A stretch of 64,000 nucleotides of DNA from Paractinoplanes deccanensis (GCF_016862115.1 NZ_BOMI01000007.1:1-64000), one strand, 5' to 3'; numbered from the stretch's first letter, positions 9,457-19,048 are shown. The notes: generated by a model not told the origin, from the sequence alone. Numbers and translations are program-made.

Positions 9457-10773
9457 GTGACCGACGATGCATCTCTGATCCGTCGGGACACACCGGAGCC
9501 CGCAAGGGACGGACGACCGCAGGCCGAGCCGCCCGACCCGACGTCTGGTGGTCCCGACGCCGCGCCCGCTACTTCCGTCCCCCTGACCGCGCCGCGCGAG
9601 GGCACGCCGCGTCCCGTGGAGACCGCCGCCGAGCTGGCCGACGTGGTCGCCCGCATGGCGTCCGGCAGCGGCCCGGTGGCCGTGGACGCCGAGCGCGCTT
9701 CCGGCTACCGCTACACCCAGCGCGCCTACCTGGTGCAGTTGCGCCGGGCCGGCGCCGGCACCGTCCTGATCGACCCGCTCCCCCTGGACGACCTGCGCAC
9801 CCTCGACGACGCGCTGGCCGACAGCGAGTGGGTGCTGCACGCCGCCTCCCAGGACCTGGCGTGCCTGGCCGAGATCGGCATGAAGCCCCGCCGCCTCTTC
9901 GACACCGAGCTGGCCGCCCGCCTGGCCGGCTTCGAGCGCGTCGGGCTGGCCGCCCTCACCGAGCAGCTGCTCGGCTACTCGCTGGAGAAGCACCACTCGG
10001 CGGCCGACTGGTCGACCCGCCCGCTCCCCGAGTCCTGGCTCACCTACGCGGCCCTGGACGTCGAGCTCCTGACCGACCTGCGCGACCACTTGGCCGCCGA
10101 GCTGGACCGCCAGGGCAAGTCCGCCTGGGCCGCCGAGGAGTTCGCCGCCCTGGTGGCCAGCGCCGACCGCCCGCCCAGGGTCCGCCCCGACCCGTGGCGC
10201 CGCACGTCGGGCATCCATCGCGTACGAGGCGCGCGAGCACAGTCCCGCGTCCGCGCCCTGTGGTACGCCCGCGACAGCGTCGCCGCCCGCCGAGACTCGG
10301 CCCCGGGCCGCGTCCTCCCCGACTCGGCCATAGTCGCCGCCGCCGAACAGGACCCGAAGGACGAGCGAACCCTGCTGGCCATCCCCGGCTTCGGCGGCCG
10401 CTCGGTCCGCCGCCTGGCCCGGGTCTGGCTGGACGCCCTCGACGAGGCAAGGTCCCTGCCGGACGACGCGCTCCCGGTGAACCAGCCGGTGGACGGCCCA
10501 CCCCCACCCCACCGCTGGGCGGAACGTGACCCGGTGGCCGCCGCCCGCCTGACCAGATGCCGCGCGGTGGTCATAGCCACGGCCGAGGAACACACCCTCC
10601 CCCCGGAAAACCTGATCAGCCCCGACTACATCCGCCGCCTGGCCTGGTCACCCCCAGAGGACATAACGGCACAAACAGTGGCCGACACGCTAAGAGGCTT
10701 CGGCGCCAGAAACTGGCAAACAGAACTCTTGGCCACGCGACTAGCAGAGGCCCTGCCAGACCCCACGGCCTAG
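9457..10773 (+). CDS. rnd: RNase D-like 3'-5' exoribonuclease with HRDC domain
   Basis: A 438-aa DEDD-family exonuclease likely to trim the 3' ends of stable RNAs. The exonuclease domain (about 50-220) shows the first acidic pair in VAVDAERASGYRYTQRAYLVQL, the second acidic residue in LHAASQDLACLAEIG, and the last motif in SWLTYAALDVELLTDLRDHL. An HRDC helical domain follows (about 260-340). Adjacency to DUF3000 and hemE is common in actinobacteria. The extra N-terminal roughly 50 residues are low-complexity. GTG start chosen from the leaderless promoter. Confidence 0.9.
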   Translation: MTDDASLIRRDTPEPARDGRPQAEPPDPTSGGPDAAPATSVPLTAPREGTPRPVETAAELADVVARMASGSGPVAVDAERASGYRYTQRAYLVQLRRAGAGTVLIDPLPLDDLRTLDDALADSEWVLHAASQDLACLAEIGMKPRRLFDTELAARLAGFERVGLAALTEQLLGYSLEKHHSAADWSTRPLPESWLTYAALDVELLTDLRDHLAAELDRQGKSAWAAEEFAALVASADRPPRVRPDPWRRTSGIHRVRGARAQSRVRALWYARDSVAARRDSAPGRVLPDSAIVAAAEQDPKDERTLLAIPGFGGRSVRRLARVWLDALDEARSLPDDALPVNQPVDGPPPPHRWAERDPVAAARLTRCRAVVIATAEEHTLPPENLISPDYIRRLAWSPPEDITAQTVADTLRGFGARNWQTELLATRLAEALPDPTA

Positions 10774-10821
10774 GGGTTTGGGTGGTCCCGTTGCGACGGC
10801 ACAAGGGACCACCCAAACCCC
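10773..10821 (+). terminator. hairpin terminator after the RNase D gene
   Basis: Perfect 17-bp arms, GGGGTTTGGGTGGTCCC and its complement, with a 15-base loop, beginning in the last base of the stop codon. No strong T-run follows, which is usual for actinomycete terminators. Confidence 0.8.
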
Positions 10822-10875
10822 GCCACCCACCAACCGCAAGCTCCTAACCTGGGTCCCAGCAGCGATGGCCGGGGT

Positions 10876-10900
10876 CTGGGGCAGAGCCCCAGGGTTTTGT
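10876..10900. terminator. GC-rich hairpin of the common actinomycete intergenic type
   Basis: CTGGGGC-AGA-GCCCCAG followed by GGTTTTGTTG. This stem with a short T-run resembles an intrinsic terminator and a palindromic element found dispersed in many actinomycete intergenic regions. The rest of the 213-bp gap holds only the fad operator candidate. Confidence 0.6.
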
Positions 10901-10936
10901 TGCTGTGACGTTTCCACACGCCGCTGGCCCCGATTA

Positions 10937-10952
10937 GTTACTGGCGAGTAGC
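10937..10952. promoter_or_regulatory. TetR-type operator candidate upstream of fadAB
   Basis: GTTACTGGCGAGTAGC is a near-palindrome with TTACT and AGTAG arms, 35 bp upstream of the fadA start. The form TTACT-n4-AGTA resembles sites of TetR-family fatty-acid degradation regulators. No regulator gene is adjacent, so the assignment is inference. Confidence 0.45.
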
Positions 10953-10986
10953 ATTCACCGCACACCCGCCCGCAAGGAGGCTTGCT

Positions 10987-12183
10987 GTGCCCCGTGAGAT
11001 ACGCGAGGTCGTCTTCGTAGACGGCGTCCGCACCCCCTTCGGCAAAGCGGGCGGCATGTACGCCGAGACCCGCGCCGACGACCTGGTCATCCGCTGCATC
11101 CGCGAGCTCATGCGCCGCAACCCGCAGCTTCCGCCGGACCGCGTCGACGAGGTTGCGATCGCCGCCACCACCCAGATCGGCGACCAGGGCCTGACGATCG
11201 GCCGCACCGCCGCCCTGCTCTCCGGCCTCCCCAAGACCGTTCCCGGCTACGCGATCGACCGCATGTGCGCCGGCGCGATGACCGCCGTGACGAACGTGGC
11301 CGGCGGCATCGCCATGGGCGCGTACGACGTGGCGATCGCCGGCGGTGTCGAGCACATGGGCCGCCACCCGATGGGCGAGGGCGTCGACCCCAACCCGCGC
11401 ATCCTGGCCGAGAAGCTGGTCGACCCGAGCGCCCTGGTCATGGGCTCGACGGCGGAGAACCTGCACGACCGCCTTCCGAACATCACCAAGGAGCGCACCG
11501 ACCGTTACGGGCTCAACTCGCAGCTCAAGACGGCCAAGGCGTACGCGGACGGCAAGCTCCAGCCCGACATGGTCCCGGTGGCGATCCGCAGCGCCGAACA
11601 GGGCTGGGGGCTCGCGACCGTCGACGAGGCGCCGCGTGAGACCTCGATGGAGAAGCTCGCCACCCTCAAGACCCCGTTCCGCCCGCACGGCCGGGTCACC
11701 GCGGGCAACGCGGCCGGCCTCAACGACGGCGCCACCGCCGCGCTGCTGGCCAGTGAGGACACGGCCCGCGAGTTGGGCCTGCCGGTCGCGATGCGGATGG
11801 TGTCCTACGGCTTCGTCGGCGTCGAGCCGGAGATCATGGGCTACGGCCCGATCCCGTCGACCGAGAAGGCGCTGAAGAAGGCCGGCCTGACGATCGACGA
11901 CATCGGCCTGTTCGAGCTGAACGAGGCGTTCGCGATCCAGGTGCTCGCCTTCCTCGACCACTACGGCATCGCCGACGACGACCCGCGGGTCAACCCGTGG
12001 GGCGGCGCGATCGCCATCGGCCACCCGCTGGCCTCCTCCGGCGTCCGCCTGATGACGCAGCTCGCGCGCCACTTCGCCGAGCACCCCGAGGTCCGGTACG
12101 GCCTCACCGCCATGTGCATCGGCATCGGCATGGGCGGCACGGTTATCTGGGAGAACCCGAACTGGGAGGGCTTCGCCAAGTGA
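10987..12183 (+). CDS. fadA: acetyl-CoA acyltransferase (thiolase), beta-oxidation
   Basis: Cleaves 3-ketoacyl-CoA with CoA to shorten the fatty acid by two carbons. The 398-aa protein has the nucleophile Cys94 in IDRMCAGAM, the histidine in GGAIAIGHPLASSG and the second cysteine in AMCIGIGMGG, the full thiolase triad. The GTG at 10987 is preceded by AAGGAGG at ideal spacing. fadB starts within its stop codon, so both subunits are translationally coupled as the trifunctional complex. Confidence 0.96.
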   Translation: MPREIREVVFVDGVRTPFGKAGGMYAETRADDLVIRCIRELMRRNPQLPPDRVDEVAIAATTQIGDQGLTIGRTAALLSGLPKTVPGYAIDRMCAGAMTAVTNVAGGIAMGAYDVAIAGGVEHMGRHPMGEGVDPNPRILAEKLVDPSALVMGSTAENLHDRLPNITKERTDRYGLNSQLKTAKAYADGKLQPDMVPVAIRSAEQGWGLATVDEAPRETSMEKLATLKTPFRPHGRVTAGNAAGLNDGATAALLASEDTARELGLPVAMRMVSYGFVGVEPEIMGYGPIPSTEKALKKAGLTIDDIGLFELNEAFAIQVLAFLDHYGIADDDPRVNPWGGAIAIGHPLASSGVRLMTQLARHFAEHPEVRYGLTAMCIGIGMGGTVIWENPNWEGFAK

Positions 12184-14240
12184 TCTCGCACCCGCAGGAA
12201 GTCGTCACCAAGGCCCTGCTCCGCCTCGTGGCCGTGCCCGGCCTCGAACGCCCGGCCGCGTTGATCACTCTCGACAACGGCCTCGACTACAAGAAGCCGA
12301 ACAGCTTCGGCCCGGGCGGCCTCGCCTCCCTCGACGAGGCGATCACCAAGGCCACCGAGGCCGAGCCGGCGTTCATCGCGCTGACCGGCAAGCCGTACAT
12401 CTTCTGCGTCGGCGCGGACATCACCGGCATCCCGTACATCACGTCGCGGGAGCAGGCCGTCGAGCTGGGCGAGCTGGGCCACCGTGCCTTCGCCCGCCTG
12501 CGCGATTCGCGCATTCCGACCTTCGCCTTCATCAACGGCGCGGCGCTGGGCGGCGGCCTCGAGGTCGCCCTGCACTGCCACTACCGCACGGTCTCCGGCG
12601 GCGCGGCGGCGCTCGGCCTGCCCGAGGTCGCGATCGGCCTGGTGCCCGGCTGGGGCGGCAGCCAGCTGCTGCCCAACCTGATCGGCGTGCCCGGCGCGGC
12701 CCAGGTCATCCTGCAGAACCCGCTCACCCAGAAGACGCTGCGCCCCAAGCAGGCGGCCGAGCTCGGCGTCGCCGACCAGCTGTTCGAGCCGGCCGACTTC
12801 CTGGAGCGCTCGCTCGAATGGGCGGCCGGGGTCGTCAAGGGCGACGTCACCGTCGAGCGGCCCGAGGTCGACAAGGACATGTGGGAGGGCGTGCTCTTCT
12901 TCGCCAAGCAGCAGCTCGACGAGAAGCTGCACGGCGCGGTCCCGTCCGCCAACAAGGCCCTCGAGCTGCTCGCGCTGGCCAAGGACGCGTCCTTCGCCGA
13001 CGGCACGGCCGCCGAGACCCAGGCGCTCGCCGACCTGATCATGGGTGACGAGGCGCGGGCCAGCCTGTACGGCTTCGACCTGGTGCAGCGCCGGGCCAAG
13101 CGGCCGGTCGGCGTGCCCGACAAGTCGCTCGCCCGCAAGGTCACCAAGGTGGGCGTGATCGGCGCCGGCCTGATGGCCTCGCAGCTCGCGCTGCTCTTCG
13201 TCCGCCGCCTCCAGGTGCCGGTGGTGCTCACCGACCTCGACCAGGAGCGGGTCGACAAGGGCGTGCGCTACGTGATCGACCAGATCGACAAGCTGGTCGC
13301 CAAGCGCCGCCTCGACGAGGGTACGGCCGCGAAGCTGCGCGGCCTGGTGAGCGGCTCGGTCGACAAGTCCGTCTTCGCGGACGCCGACTTCGTGATCGAG
13401 GCCGTCTTCGAGAACCTGGAGCTCAAGAAGCAGATCTGGGCCGAGATCGAGAAGATCGTCTCGCCCGAGGCGATCCTCGCGACCAACACCAGCTCGCTGT
13501 CGGTGAGCGCGCAGGCCGCCGACCTGGAGCACCCGGAGCGGGTCGTCGGCTTCCACTTCTTCAACCCGGTCGCGGTGCTGCCGCTCCTCGAGATCATCCG
13601 GGGCGAGCAGACCGACGACGCGACGCTGGCCACGGCGTTCGCGGTCGGCAAGGAGCTGAAGAAGTCGTCGGTGCTGGTCAAGGACGCCCCGGCGTTCGTG
13701 GTCAACCGCCTGCTCACCCGGGTCACCAGCGAGATCTTCCAGGCGATCGACGCGGGCACCCCGCTCGACGTGGTGAACGTGGCGATGGACCCGCTCGGCC
13801 TGCCGATGCGCCCGATCGCGCTGCTCCAGCTCGTCGGCCCCGCGGTGGCGTACCACGTCGGCGAGACCCTGCACCGGGCGTTCCCGGACCGCTTCGCCGA
13901 CTCGCCCAACCTCAAGCGGATCGTCGACGCCGGCCTGCCGGTCATGGTGGACGACGAGATCAACCCCGAGGTCGTCAAGCTGATCGAGGGCGGTTCCGCG
14001 CCGCTGACCGCCGACGAGGTACGCCAGAAGGCGATGGACGCGCTCGCCGAGGAGATCCGGATCATGCTCGACGAGGGCGTGGTCGCGGAGCCGCAGGACA
14101 TCGACCTGTGCATGATCCTGGGCGCGGGCTACCCGCTGCACCTGGGCGGCGTGACGGCCTATCTGGACCGCAGCGGCACCTCGGAGCGGGTCACCGGCAA
14201 GCGGTTCCTGCCGAAGGGCGTGGCCTCGCTGCCCGCCTGA
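12180..14240 (+). CDS. fadB: fatty acid oxidation complex alpha subunit (enoyl-CoA hydratase / 3-hydroxyacyl-CoA dehydrogenase)
   Basis: Hydrates trans-2-enoyl-CoA and then oxidises 3-hydroxyacyl-CoA with NAD. About 686 aa. The N-terminal crotonase domain contains FCVGADITGIPY (oxyanion hole) and INGAALGGGLEVALHCHYR with the catalytic-glutamate region PEVAIGLVPGWGGSQ. The dehydrogenase Rossmann motif is VGVIGAGLMASQLALLF, followed by VVGFHFFNPVAVLPLLEII with the catalytic His. The GTG start shares bases with the fadA stop (GTGA). Confidence 0.95.
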   Translation: MISHPQEVVTKALLRLVAVPGLERPAALITLDNGLDYKKPNSFGPGGLASLDEAITKATEAEPAFIALTGKPYIFCVGADITGIPYITSREQAVELGELGHRAFARLRDSRIPTFAFINGAALGGGLEVALHCHYRTVSGGAAALGLPEVAIGLVPGWGGSQLLPNLIGVPGAAQVILQNPLTQKTLRPKQAAELGVADQLFEPADFLERSLEWAAGVVKGDVTVERPEVDKDMWEGVLFFAKQQLDEKLHGAVPSANKALELLALAKDASFADGTAAETQALADLIMGDEARASLYGFDLVQRRAKRPVGVPDKSLARKVTKVGVIGAGLMASQLALLFVRRLQVPVVLTDLDQERVDKGVRYVIDQIDKLVAKRRLDEGTAAKLRGLVSGSVDKSVFADADFVIEAVFENLELKKQIWAEIEKIVSPEAILATNTSSLSVSAQAADLEHPERVVGFHFFNPVAVLPLLEIIRGEQTDDATLATAFAVGKELKKSSVLVKDAPAFVVNRLLTRVTSEIFQAIDAGTPLDVVNVAMDPLGLPMRPIALLQLVGPAVAYHVGETLHRAFPDRFADSPNLKRIVDAGLPVMVDDEINPEVVKLIEGGSAPLTADEVRQKAMDALAEEIRIMLDEGVVAEPQDIDLCMILGAGYPLHLGGVTAYLDRSGTSERVTGKRFLPKGVASLPA

Positions 14241-14276
14241 TCGCCTCGCCCGATCTCCCTCGGACGCCCGTTTCGT

Positions 14277-14309
14277 GATGCCCCGTGCCGTTTGCCGGCG
14301 CGGGGCATC
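14277..14309 (+). terminator. terminator hairpin after fadAB
   Basis: Stem GATGCCCCGTGCC / GGCGCGGGGCATC (13 pairs, one G-U) with loop GTTTGCC, 36 bp past the fadB stop. The remaining gap to the next start (14310-14419) shows nothing else clear. Confidence 0.75.
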
Positions 14310-14419
14310 GCCGTACGGCTCCGCCGGGCGCCGCCTGTGGCGTTTCCCCTAGTCCTGGGTGGCTGCGCCATTGCCGCAGGCCGATAGGCTCCCGGGGTAC
14401 CCGATTGTTGGAGCGCTCG

Positions 14420-15532
14420 ATGTCGCAGCCCCCGTACCCCGGCCAGCCCTCTCCGGGCGAGCCCTCCGGCCAGCCCGATCCGACTCAGCCCTATCAGGGC
14501 CAGCCGCCCTACCAGCCTTACCCGGGGCAGCAGCCGCCGGACGCGCCGGGGTCGGTGCCGCCCGCGCCGCCCGGATACCCGCCGACCACCGCCTACCCGG
14601 CGCCCGGCTCTGGCCCTGGTCAGCCCTACGGCCAGCCGCAGTACGGCGCGCCGCAGGATCCCACCCAGCCGCAGTGGGGCCCGCCGCCGTCGGACCCCGG
14701 CCAGCCCCAGTGGGGCGGGGTGCCGTCCGATCCCACCCAGCCGCAGTACGGCGGGGTGCCCTCGGATCCGACCCAGCCGCAGTACGCGGCCTCGCCGTAC
14801 GGCCAGCCGCCCTACGGCCAGCCACTCTACGGTCAGCCCGGCTACCCGCAGGCGCCGAAGCAGAAGAGCAAGGTGCTGCCGATCGTGCTGACCGCCGTCG
14901 CGATCGTGCTGGTGCTCTGCGTCGGCGGTTCGGTAGCGCTCTACCTGATCGGCAAGAACGCCGACTCCGACACGACGACCACGGGCGGCAGCACCGACCC
15001 GACGCCGACGGCCACCTCGACGGCGGAGCCGACCGACGCGGCACCGACCACCCAGCCCACCAAGCCGGCGGCGCCCGTCATCAAGATCGTCGAGCCGGCG
15101 AAGCTGGGCGGCCGCCCCAAGCTGACCAACCAGCAGTTCGCGCCACAGACCGAGCGCCTGGAGTCGAGCCTCAAGGGCATGCCAGGCGTCACCAAGGCCA
15201 TCGGCGCCCTGTACGGCACGGTCGGCGAGCAGGACATCGTCGTCCTCGCCGCCGCCGCGGTCCCGCTCACCAACCCCAAGACGGAGCTCGACTCCACCTT
15301 CTACGGCGCCGGCCTCGGCGGCCTGAAGATCGACAACATCGTCACCGCGCCCACCGGCGCCCTGGGCGGCTACGCCAAGTGCGGCTCCGGCGACGCCTCC
15401 GGCACCGACTTCACCCTCTGCGCCTGGGCCGACGAGGGCAGCTACGGCATGATCATCAGCTACTTCAAGTCCGTCTCCGCCGCCAAGGCCGAGTTCCCGA
15501 AGTTGCGTGCCCAGGTAGAGAGCAAGAGCTGA
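14420..15532 (+). CDS. proline-rich single-pass membrane protein
   Basis: A 370-aa protein of unknown function. Residues 1-150 are Pro/Gln/Tyr/Gly-rich with repeats such as DPTQPQYGG and PYGQP. One membrane helix follows (about 153-175), then a Thr/Pro linker, then an outer domain of about 160 aa with two cysteines (KCGSGDAS and TLCAWAD). Such tails with a TM and a small outer domain are frequent in Micromonosporaceae. The ATG at 14420 is chosen because the Pro-rich tail starts there; upstream codons look non-coding. Confidence 0.75.
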   Translation: MSQPPYPGQPSPGEPSGQPDPTQPYQGQPPYQPYPGQQPPDAPGSVPPAPPGYPPTTAYPAPGSGPGQPYGQPQYGAPQDPTQPQWGPPPSDPGQPQWGGVPSDPTQPQYGGVPSDPTQPQYAASPYGQPPYGQPLYGQPGYPQAPKQKSKVLPIVLTAVAIVLVLCVGGSVALYLIGKNADSDTTTTGGSTDPTPTATSTAEPTDAAPTTQPTKPAAPVIKIVEPAKLGGRPKLTNQQFAPQTERLESSLKGMPGVTKAIGALYGTVGEQDIVVLAAAAVPLTNPKTELDSTFYGAGLGGLKIDNIVTAPTGALGGYAKCGSGDASGTDFTLCAWADEGSYGMIISYFKSVSAAKAEFPKLRAQVESKS

Positions 15533-15679
15533 CCGCGAGTCAACCCGACACGCCGCTCAACACGATCACATAGTCGCGTCGCCTCCGGCACGGACCGGTC
15601 ACGGTTCCCCGCCGGAGGCGCACGCGTAATGTCGACCGGTCACGATGGCCGGGTCGTCGATCGGTTGAGGAGAGTTGCG

Positions 15680-16999
15680 GTGGTCCTGGAGCACCTGCGC
15701 CGCGTCCGCTGGGCGGTACGAGCCACACTCCTGCTGGGCGTGGCCGCGTCGGTGGTCGCCAACGTCCTGCACGCCCTGGACAACCCCATCAGCCAGGCCA
15801 TCGCCGCCTGGCCGCCGCTGGCCCTGCTGCTGACCGTGGAGCTCATCTCCCGAGTCCCGGTCCACCGCAAGCTGCTGGCCGCCGCCCGCTTCGTCGCCAC
15901 CGCCACCATCGCCGGCATCGCCGCGTGGGTCTCCTACTGGCACATGGCCGGCGTGGCAGCCCGCTACGGCGAGACCGGCGCCTCCCCCTACTTGCTCCCG
16001 CTCTCCGTCGACGGCCTCATCGTCGTGGCAAGCATCTGCCTGGTCGAGCTCGGCGGCCGTATCTCCACCCTGGAACGAGCCGCCACTCCCGACCTGGCCG
16101 CGCCCACCCCCGCCGGCACGCCATCCGCCCACAGCCCCGCAGCCCCGGCCGGCACCGCCACTCCGGCCGCCGGCTTCCCCACCAATGGCACCCCCACGCC
16201 GACGGCCACCACGACCACGACCGGCATCCCCACAGCGGCCCCAAGCCTCGCCACGACCGGTGTCTCCACGACGGCCCCGGGCCTCACGGCGACCGGCGTC
16301 CCCACGCCCGCGGGCCCCACCACCAGCACTCCTTCCTCAACCGTCGCTCCGAGCCCGGCCACCCTCGCCGCCCCTCCCGTGGCCCACATAACCGAAATTT
16401 CCGACATGCGCAGCATGTCGGAACAGGCCGAGCCTTCCGAGGTCGCCACCGCTTATCCGGGCCTCATCCCGGCCCCCACCGCACAGACCGCTTCCGGCCA
16501 CCTGGCCGCCTCAAGCGCGACCACAGCACACAGGGCCGGTGGGCACGTGTCCGCCGCGCAGCCCCGCTCTCGCAACGCCGGCACCGGCACACGGGCGACG
16601 ACCGCCGCCGCGCTCGCGGAAGCCGCCACCGCCCTCCCCCGCGCCTCGGACACCGCGGCCTTCACGCCCGCCATGACCCGCCAGGGCCGCCCAGCCGGCA
16701 ACGCTCCCCGCCCGGCCACCGGCGCCCCACGCCCGACCGCCGGCGCGGCCGCCACGTCTCGCCCGACCGGCTCCGCGCGGGCCGTCCCCGCCCAGCGGAC
16801 CACGCGCCCGGACACGACCACCGCCCGCGCCGAGAAGCCGGCCAAGCCGCGCCGCAGCCCCGCCGAGACGGTCGCCCTCGCCCACCGCATCAAGGCCGAC
16901 CGCCCCCACCTCACCGAGGCCGAGCTCGCCGCCGAGCTGGGCATCAGCCTGTCGCGCTGGCGCACCATCCGCCGCGAGGCCGAGAACGTCGCCGCCTGA
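15680..16999 (+). CDS. DUF2637 membrane protein with C-terminal HTH
   Basis: The N-terminus has four hydrophobic segments and resembles DUF2637. About 250 residues of Ala/Pro/Thr linker follow. The C-terminus, TEAELAAELGISLSRWRTIRRE, is a helix-turn-helix, suggesting a membrane-tethered DNA-binding protein. DUF2637 proteins often sit on actinomycete integrative elements and plasmids, but no integrase or transfer gene is near. The GTG at 15680 has GAGGAGA six bases upstream; an ATG at 15629 is the alternative but falls inside a -10-like TAATGT. Confidence 0.7.
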   Translation: MVLEHLRRVRWAVRATLLLGVAASVVANVLHALDNPISQAIAAWPPLALLLTVELISRVPVHRKLLAAARFVATATIAGIAAWVSYWHMAGVAARYGETGASPYLLPLSVDGLIVVASICLVELGGRISTLERAATPDLAAPTPAGTPSAHSPAAPAGTATPAAGFPTNGTPTPTATTTTTGIPTAAPSLATTGVSTTAPGLTATGVPTPAGPTTSTPSSTVAPSPATLAAPPVAHITEISDMRSMSEQAEPSEVATAYPGLIPAPTAQTASGHLAASSATTAHRAGGHVSAAQPRSRNAGTGTRATTAAALAEAATALPRASDTAAFTPAMTRQGRPAGNAPRPATGAPRPTAGAAATSRPTGSARAVPAQRTTRPDTTTARAEKPAKPRRSPAETVALAHRIKADRPHLTEAELAAELGISLSRWRTIRREAENVAA

Positions 17000-17076
17000 C
17001 GCACCCTGACGCGAGGCCGGTGAGAACGTCGCCGCCCGGCGCGCCCTGCCGCGAGGGCGGTGAGAACGTCGCCGCC
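16974..17076 (+). repeat. tandem copies of the DUF2637 gene 3' end
   Basis: The gene's terminal sequence GCGAGGCCGAGAACGTCGCC (16974 onward) recurs after the stop at 17011-17036 and 17051-17076, with spacing of about 37 and 40 bp. The downstream copies carry an inserted GT, putting them out of frame. They look like remnants of 3'-end duplication. The remaining 60 bp to the kinase stop show nothing else. Confidence 0.75.
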
Positions 17077-17135
17077 CGGCGGCACGCCGCCGCGAGGCAC
17101 CCGCCGGGCTGCGCGGCCAAATCACTGCCAGGCCG

Positions 17136-18377
17136 CTATTGCGACGGCGCCACGCCCAAACCTTTCGCGCGCTTCACCGTTGCCGAGGCCGCCACCACCG
17201 GGGTCGCGTCGGCCGTCGGGAGCTTCACCGTCACTTCGAGGCCGCCGCCCTCCTGGGCCACCGCCGACACCGTGCCTCCGTGGGCGTCGCAGACCGCTCG
17301 GACGATCGACAGGCCCAAACCCGAGCCTCGGGAGCCGGTGCGTTCCCAGCCTCCCCGGCGGAAGGGCTCGAACAGGCCCGGCACGTCCCCCGGCTCCACC
17401 TCGTATCCGGTGTTTCCCACTACCAGCACCGCCTGGCCGTCCACCGTCGATGTTCGAAGCCAGAGGCGGCCCAGCAGGTGGTTGTAGCGGATCGCGTTCT
17501 CGATCAGGTTGCCGGCCAGGCGGTCGAGCAGGGACGGGTCGCCGACCACTGTGGCCGGGCGCAGGTCCGTCGTCACGTCGAGCTTCAGGCGCTCGGCCTC
17601 GGCACGGACCGCCGACAGGGCGTTCGTCACGCTGGTCGCCAGGTCGGCGGGGACCTTGCGGACCAGGCGCCGGCCCGACTGGGCCTCGGAGCGGGCCAGC
17701 ACCAGCAGCGCGTCGACCAGGCCGTTCGCTCGCTCGGAGGCGTTGCGCACCACCTTGGCCATGCGGCGGTATTCGGCCACGTCGGCCTCGTCGTCGCTGA
17801 GCGTCACGTCGATCTCGGTGCGCATGACCGCGAGCGGGGTGCGGAGCTCGTGGGAGGCGTTCGCCACGAAGCGTTTCTGGGACTCGAACGCGCCGGCCAG
17901 CCGGTCGAGCATCGCGTCGAACGTGCGGGCCAGCTCGGCGACCTCGTCGTCCGCCCCGGAGTAGCGGATGCGCTGGTCGAGGGTCTCCTCGCCGAGGCGC
18001 CGGGCCGTCTGGGTCACCGCGTGCAGCGGGCGCAGCGCCCGCCCGGCCACCGCGTAGGCACCCGCCGTGCCGATGATGCCGATCGCGAACAGTGCGACCA
18101 GGCCCTTGACCAGCACTTCCTGGGAGGCCTGGGACACCAGCGTGCTCTGCCAGGCCACCGCGTCGCGGGTCTCGCCGTTCTCGAGGATCACCGTGGTGCC
18201 GGGGCGCAGGCCCTCGCCGGAGCTCATCACGTCGCTGACCAGCAGCCACGCGAGCAGCACCAGGATGGCGCCGGCGCCGACCAGCAGGATGCCGTTGAGC
18301 AGGGTGAGCCGGAGCCGCAGGGTGGGGCGCAGGCTGAGCCGCAGGCTGCGGTGGGTGCTGCCGGAGTAGACCGTCAT
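17136..18377 (-). CDS. two-component sensor histidine kinase
   Basis: A 413-aa membrane kinase. Two membrane helices (about 27-47 and 89-110) flank a short outer loop of roughly 40 aa, followed by HAMP (about 111-163). The dimerisation domain has phosphoacceptor His176 in NASHELRTPLAVMRTE, and the ATPase domain shows NLIENAIRYNH and GSGLGLSIV. The signal is unknown; the short sensor loop suggests membrane-associated sensing or a partner protein. Its ATG overlaps the response regulator stop (ATGA), so the pair is co-translated. Confidence 0.93.
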   Translation of the reverse strand: MTVYSGSTHRSLRLSLRPTLRLRLTLLNGILLVGAGAILVLLAWLLVSDVMSSGEGLRPGTTVILENGETRDAVAWQSTLVSQASQEVLVKGLVALFAIGIIGTAGAYAVAGRALRPLHAVTQTARRLGEETLDQRIRYSGADDEVAELARTFDAMLDRLAGAFESQKRFVANASHELRTPLAVMRTEIDVTLSDDEADVAEYRRMAKVVRNASERANGLVDALLVLARSEAQSGRRLVRKVPADLATSVTNALSAVRAEAERLKLDVTTDLRPATVVGDPSLLDRLAGNLIENAIRYNHLLGRLWLRTSTVDGQAVLVVGNTGYEVEPGDVPGLFEPFRRGGWERTGSRGSGLGLSIVRAVCDAHGGTVSAVAQEGGGLEVTVKLPTADATPVVAASATVKRAKGLGVAPSQ

Positions 18378-19048
18378 GAGAGGACGACCGGTTCCGGCAC
18401 CCGGTAGCCGGCGCCGACCACGGTCTCGATCAGCGGTGGGTCGCCGACCTTCTTACGCAGCGTCATCACTGTCACCCGCACTGTCGTGGTGAACGGGTCG
18501 GTGTTGGCGTCCCAGACCCGTTCCAGCAGCTCTTCGCTCGACACCACTCCCCCTCGGGCCTTGAGCAGCTCCTCGAGGACGCCGAACTCCTTGTTGGTCA
18601 GCTCGATCGGGGTGCCTCCGCGGGTGACGACCCGGCGGGTCTGGTCGAGCACGAGGTTGCCGACGGTGAGCACGGGCGGGGCGGCCGGGGTGGCCCGCCG
18701 GCCCAGTGCCTGCACGCGGGCGACCAGCTCGTCGAAGGCGAACGGCTTGGGCAGGTAGTCGTCGGCGCCGAGCTGGAGGCCCTCGACGCGGTCGGCGACC
18801 GTACCGCTCGCGGTCAGCATCAGCACCCGGGTGAGCGTGCCGCTCTCGACCAGCGCCGCGCAGATCTCGTCGCCGTGCATGCCGGGCAGGTCGCGGTCGA
18901 GGACGACCACGTCGTACCGGGTGACATAGGCCATCTCGTGGCCCTGCAATCCGTCGTACGCCACGTCGACCGCCATGCCCTTGCGTCGCAGCCCTCGGGC
19001 GATGGCGTCGCAGAGGTTCCGCTCGTCTTCCACTACCAGCACACGCAC
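18374..19048 (-). CDS. OmpR-family response regulator
   Basis: A 224-aa regulator. The receiver domain has acidic residues in VVEDER, phosphoacceptor Asp51 in VVVLDRDLPGMHG and Lys in DYLPKPF. The C-terminal winged helix ends with TTVRVTVMTLRKKVGD and VVGAGYRVPEP. It starts at a GTG 67 bp after the last propeller gene on the same strand, so the two-component system may belong to the same transcriptional unit. Partner of the kinase encoded immediately downstream. Confidence 0.94.
   Translation of the reverse strand: MRVLVVEDERNLCDAIARGLRRKGMAVDVAYDGLQGHEMAYVTRYDVVVLDRDLPGMHGDEICAALVESGTLTRVLMLTASGTVADRVEGLQLGADDYLPKPFAFDELVARVQALGRRATPAAPPVLTVGNLVLDQTRRVVTRGGTPIELTNKEFGVLEELLKARGGVVSSEELLERVWDANTDPFTTTVRVTVMTLRKKVGDPPLIETVVGAGYRVPEPVVLS

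Noticed and set aside
15629..15679. ATG at 15629 as start of the DUF2637 gene
   Set aside because: It falls in a -10-like TAATGT and has a more distant ribosome binding site than the GTG at 15680; kept only as an alternative.
15680..16999. Integrative mobile element around the DUF2637 gene
   Set aside because: No integrase, replication or transfer gene and no attachment-site repeats are nearby.
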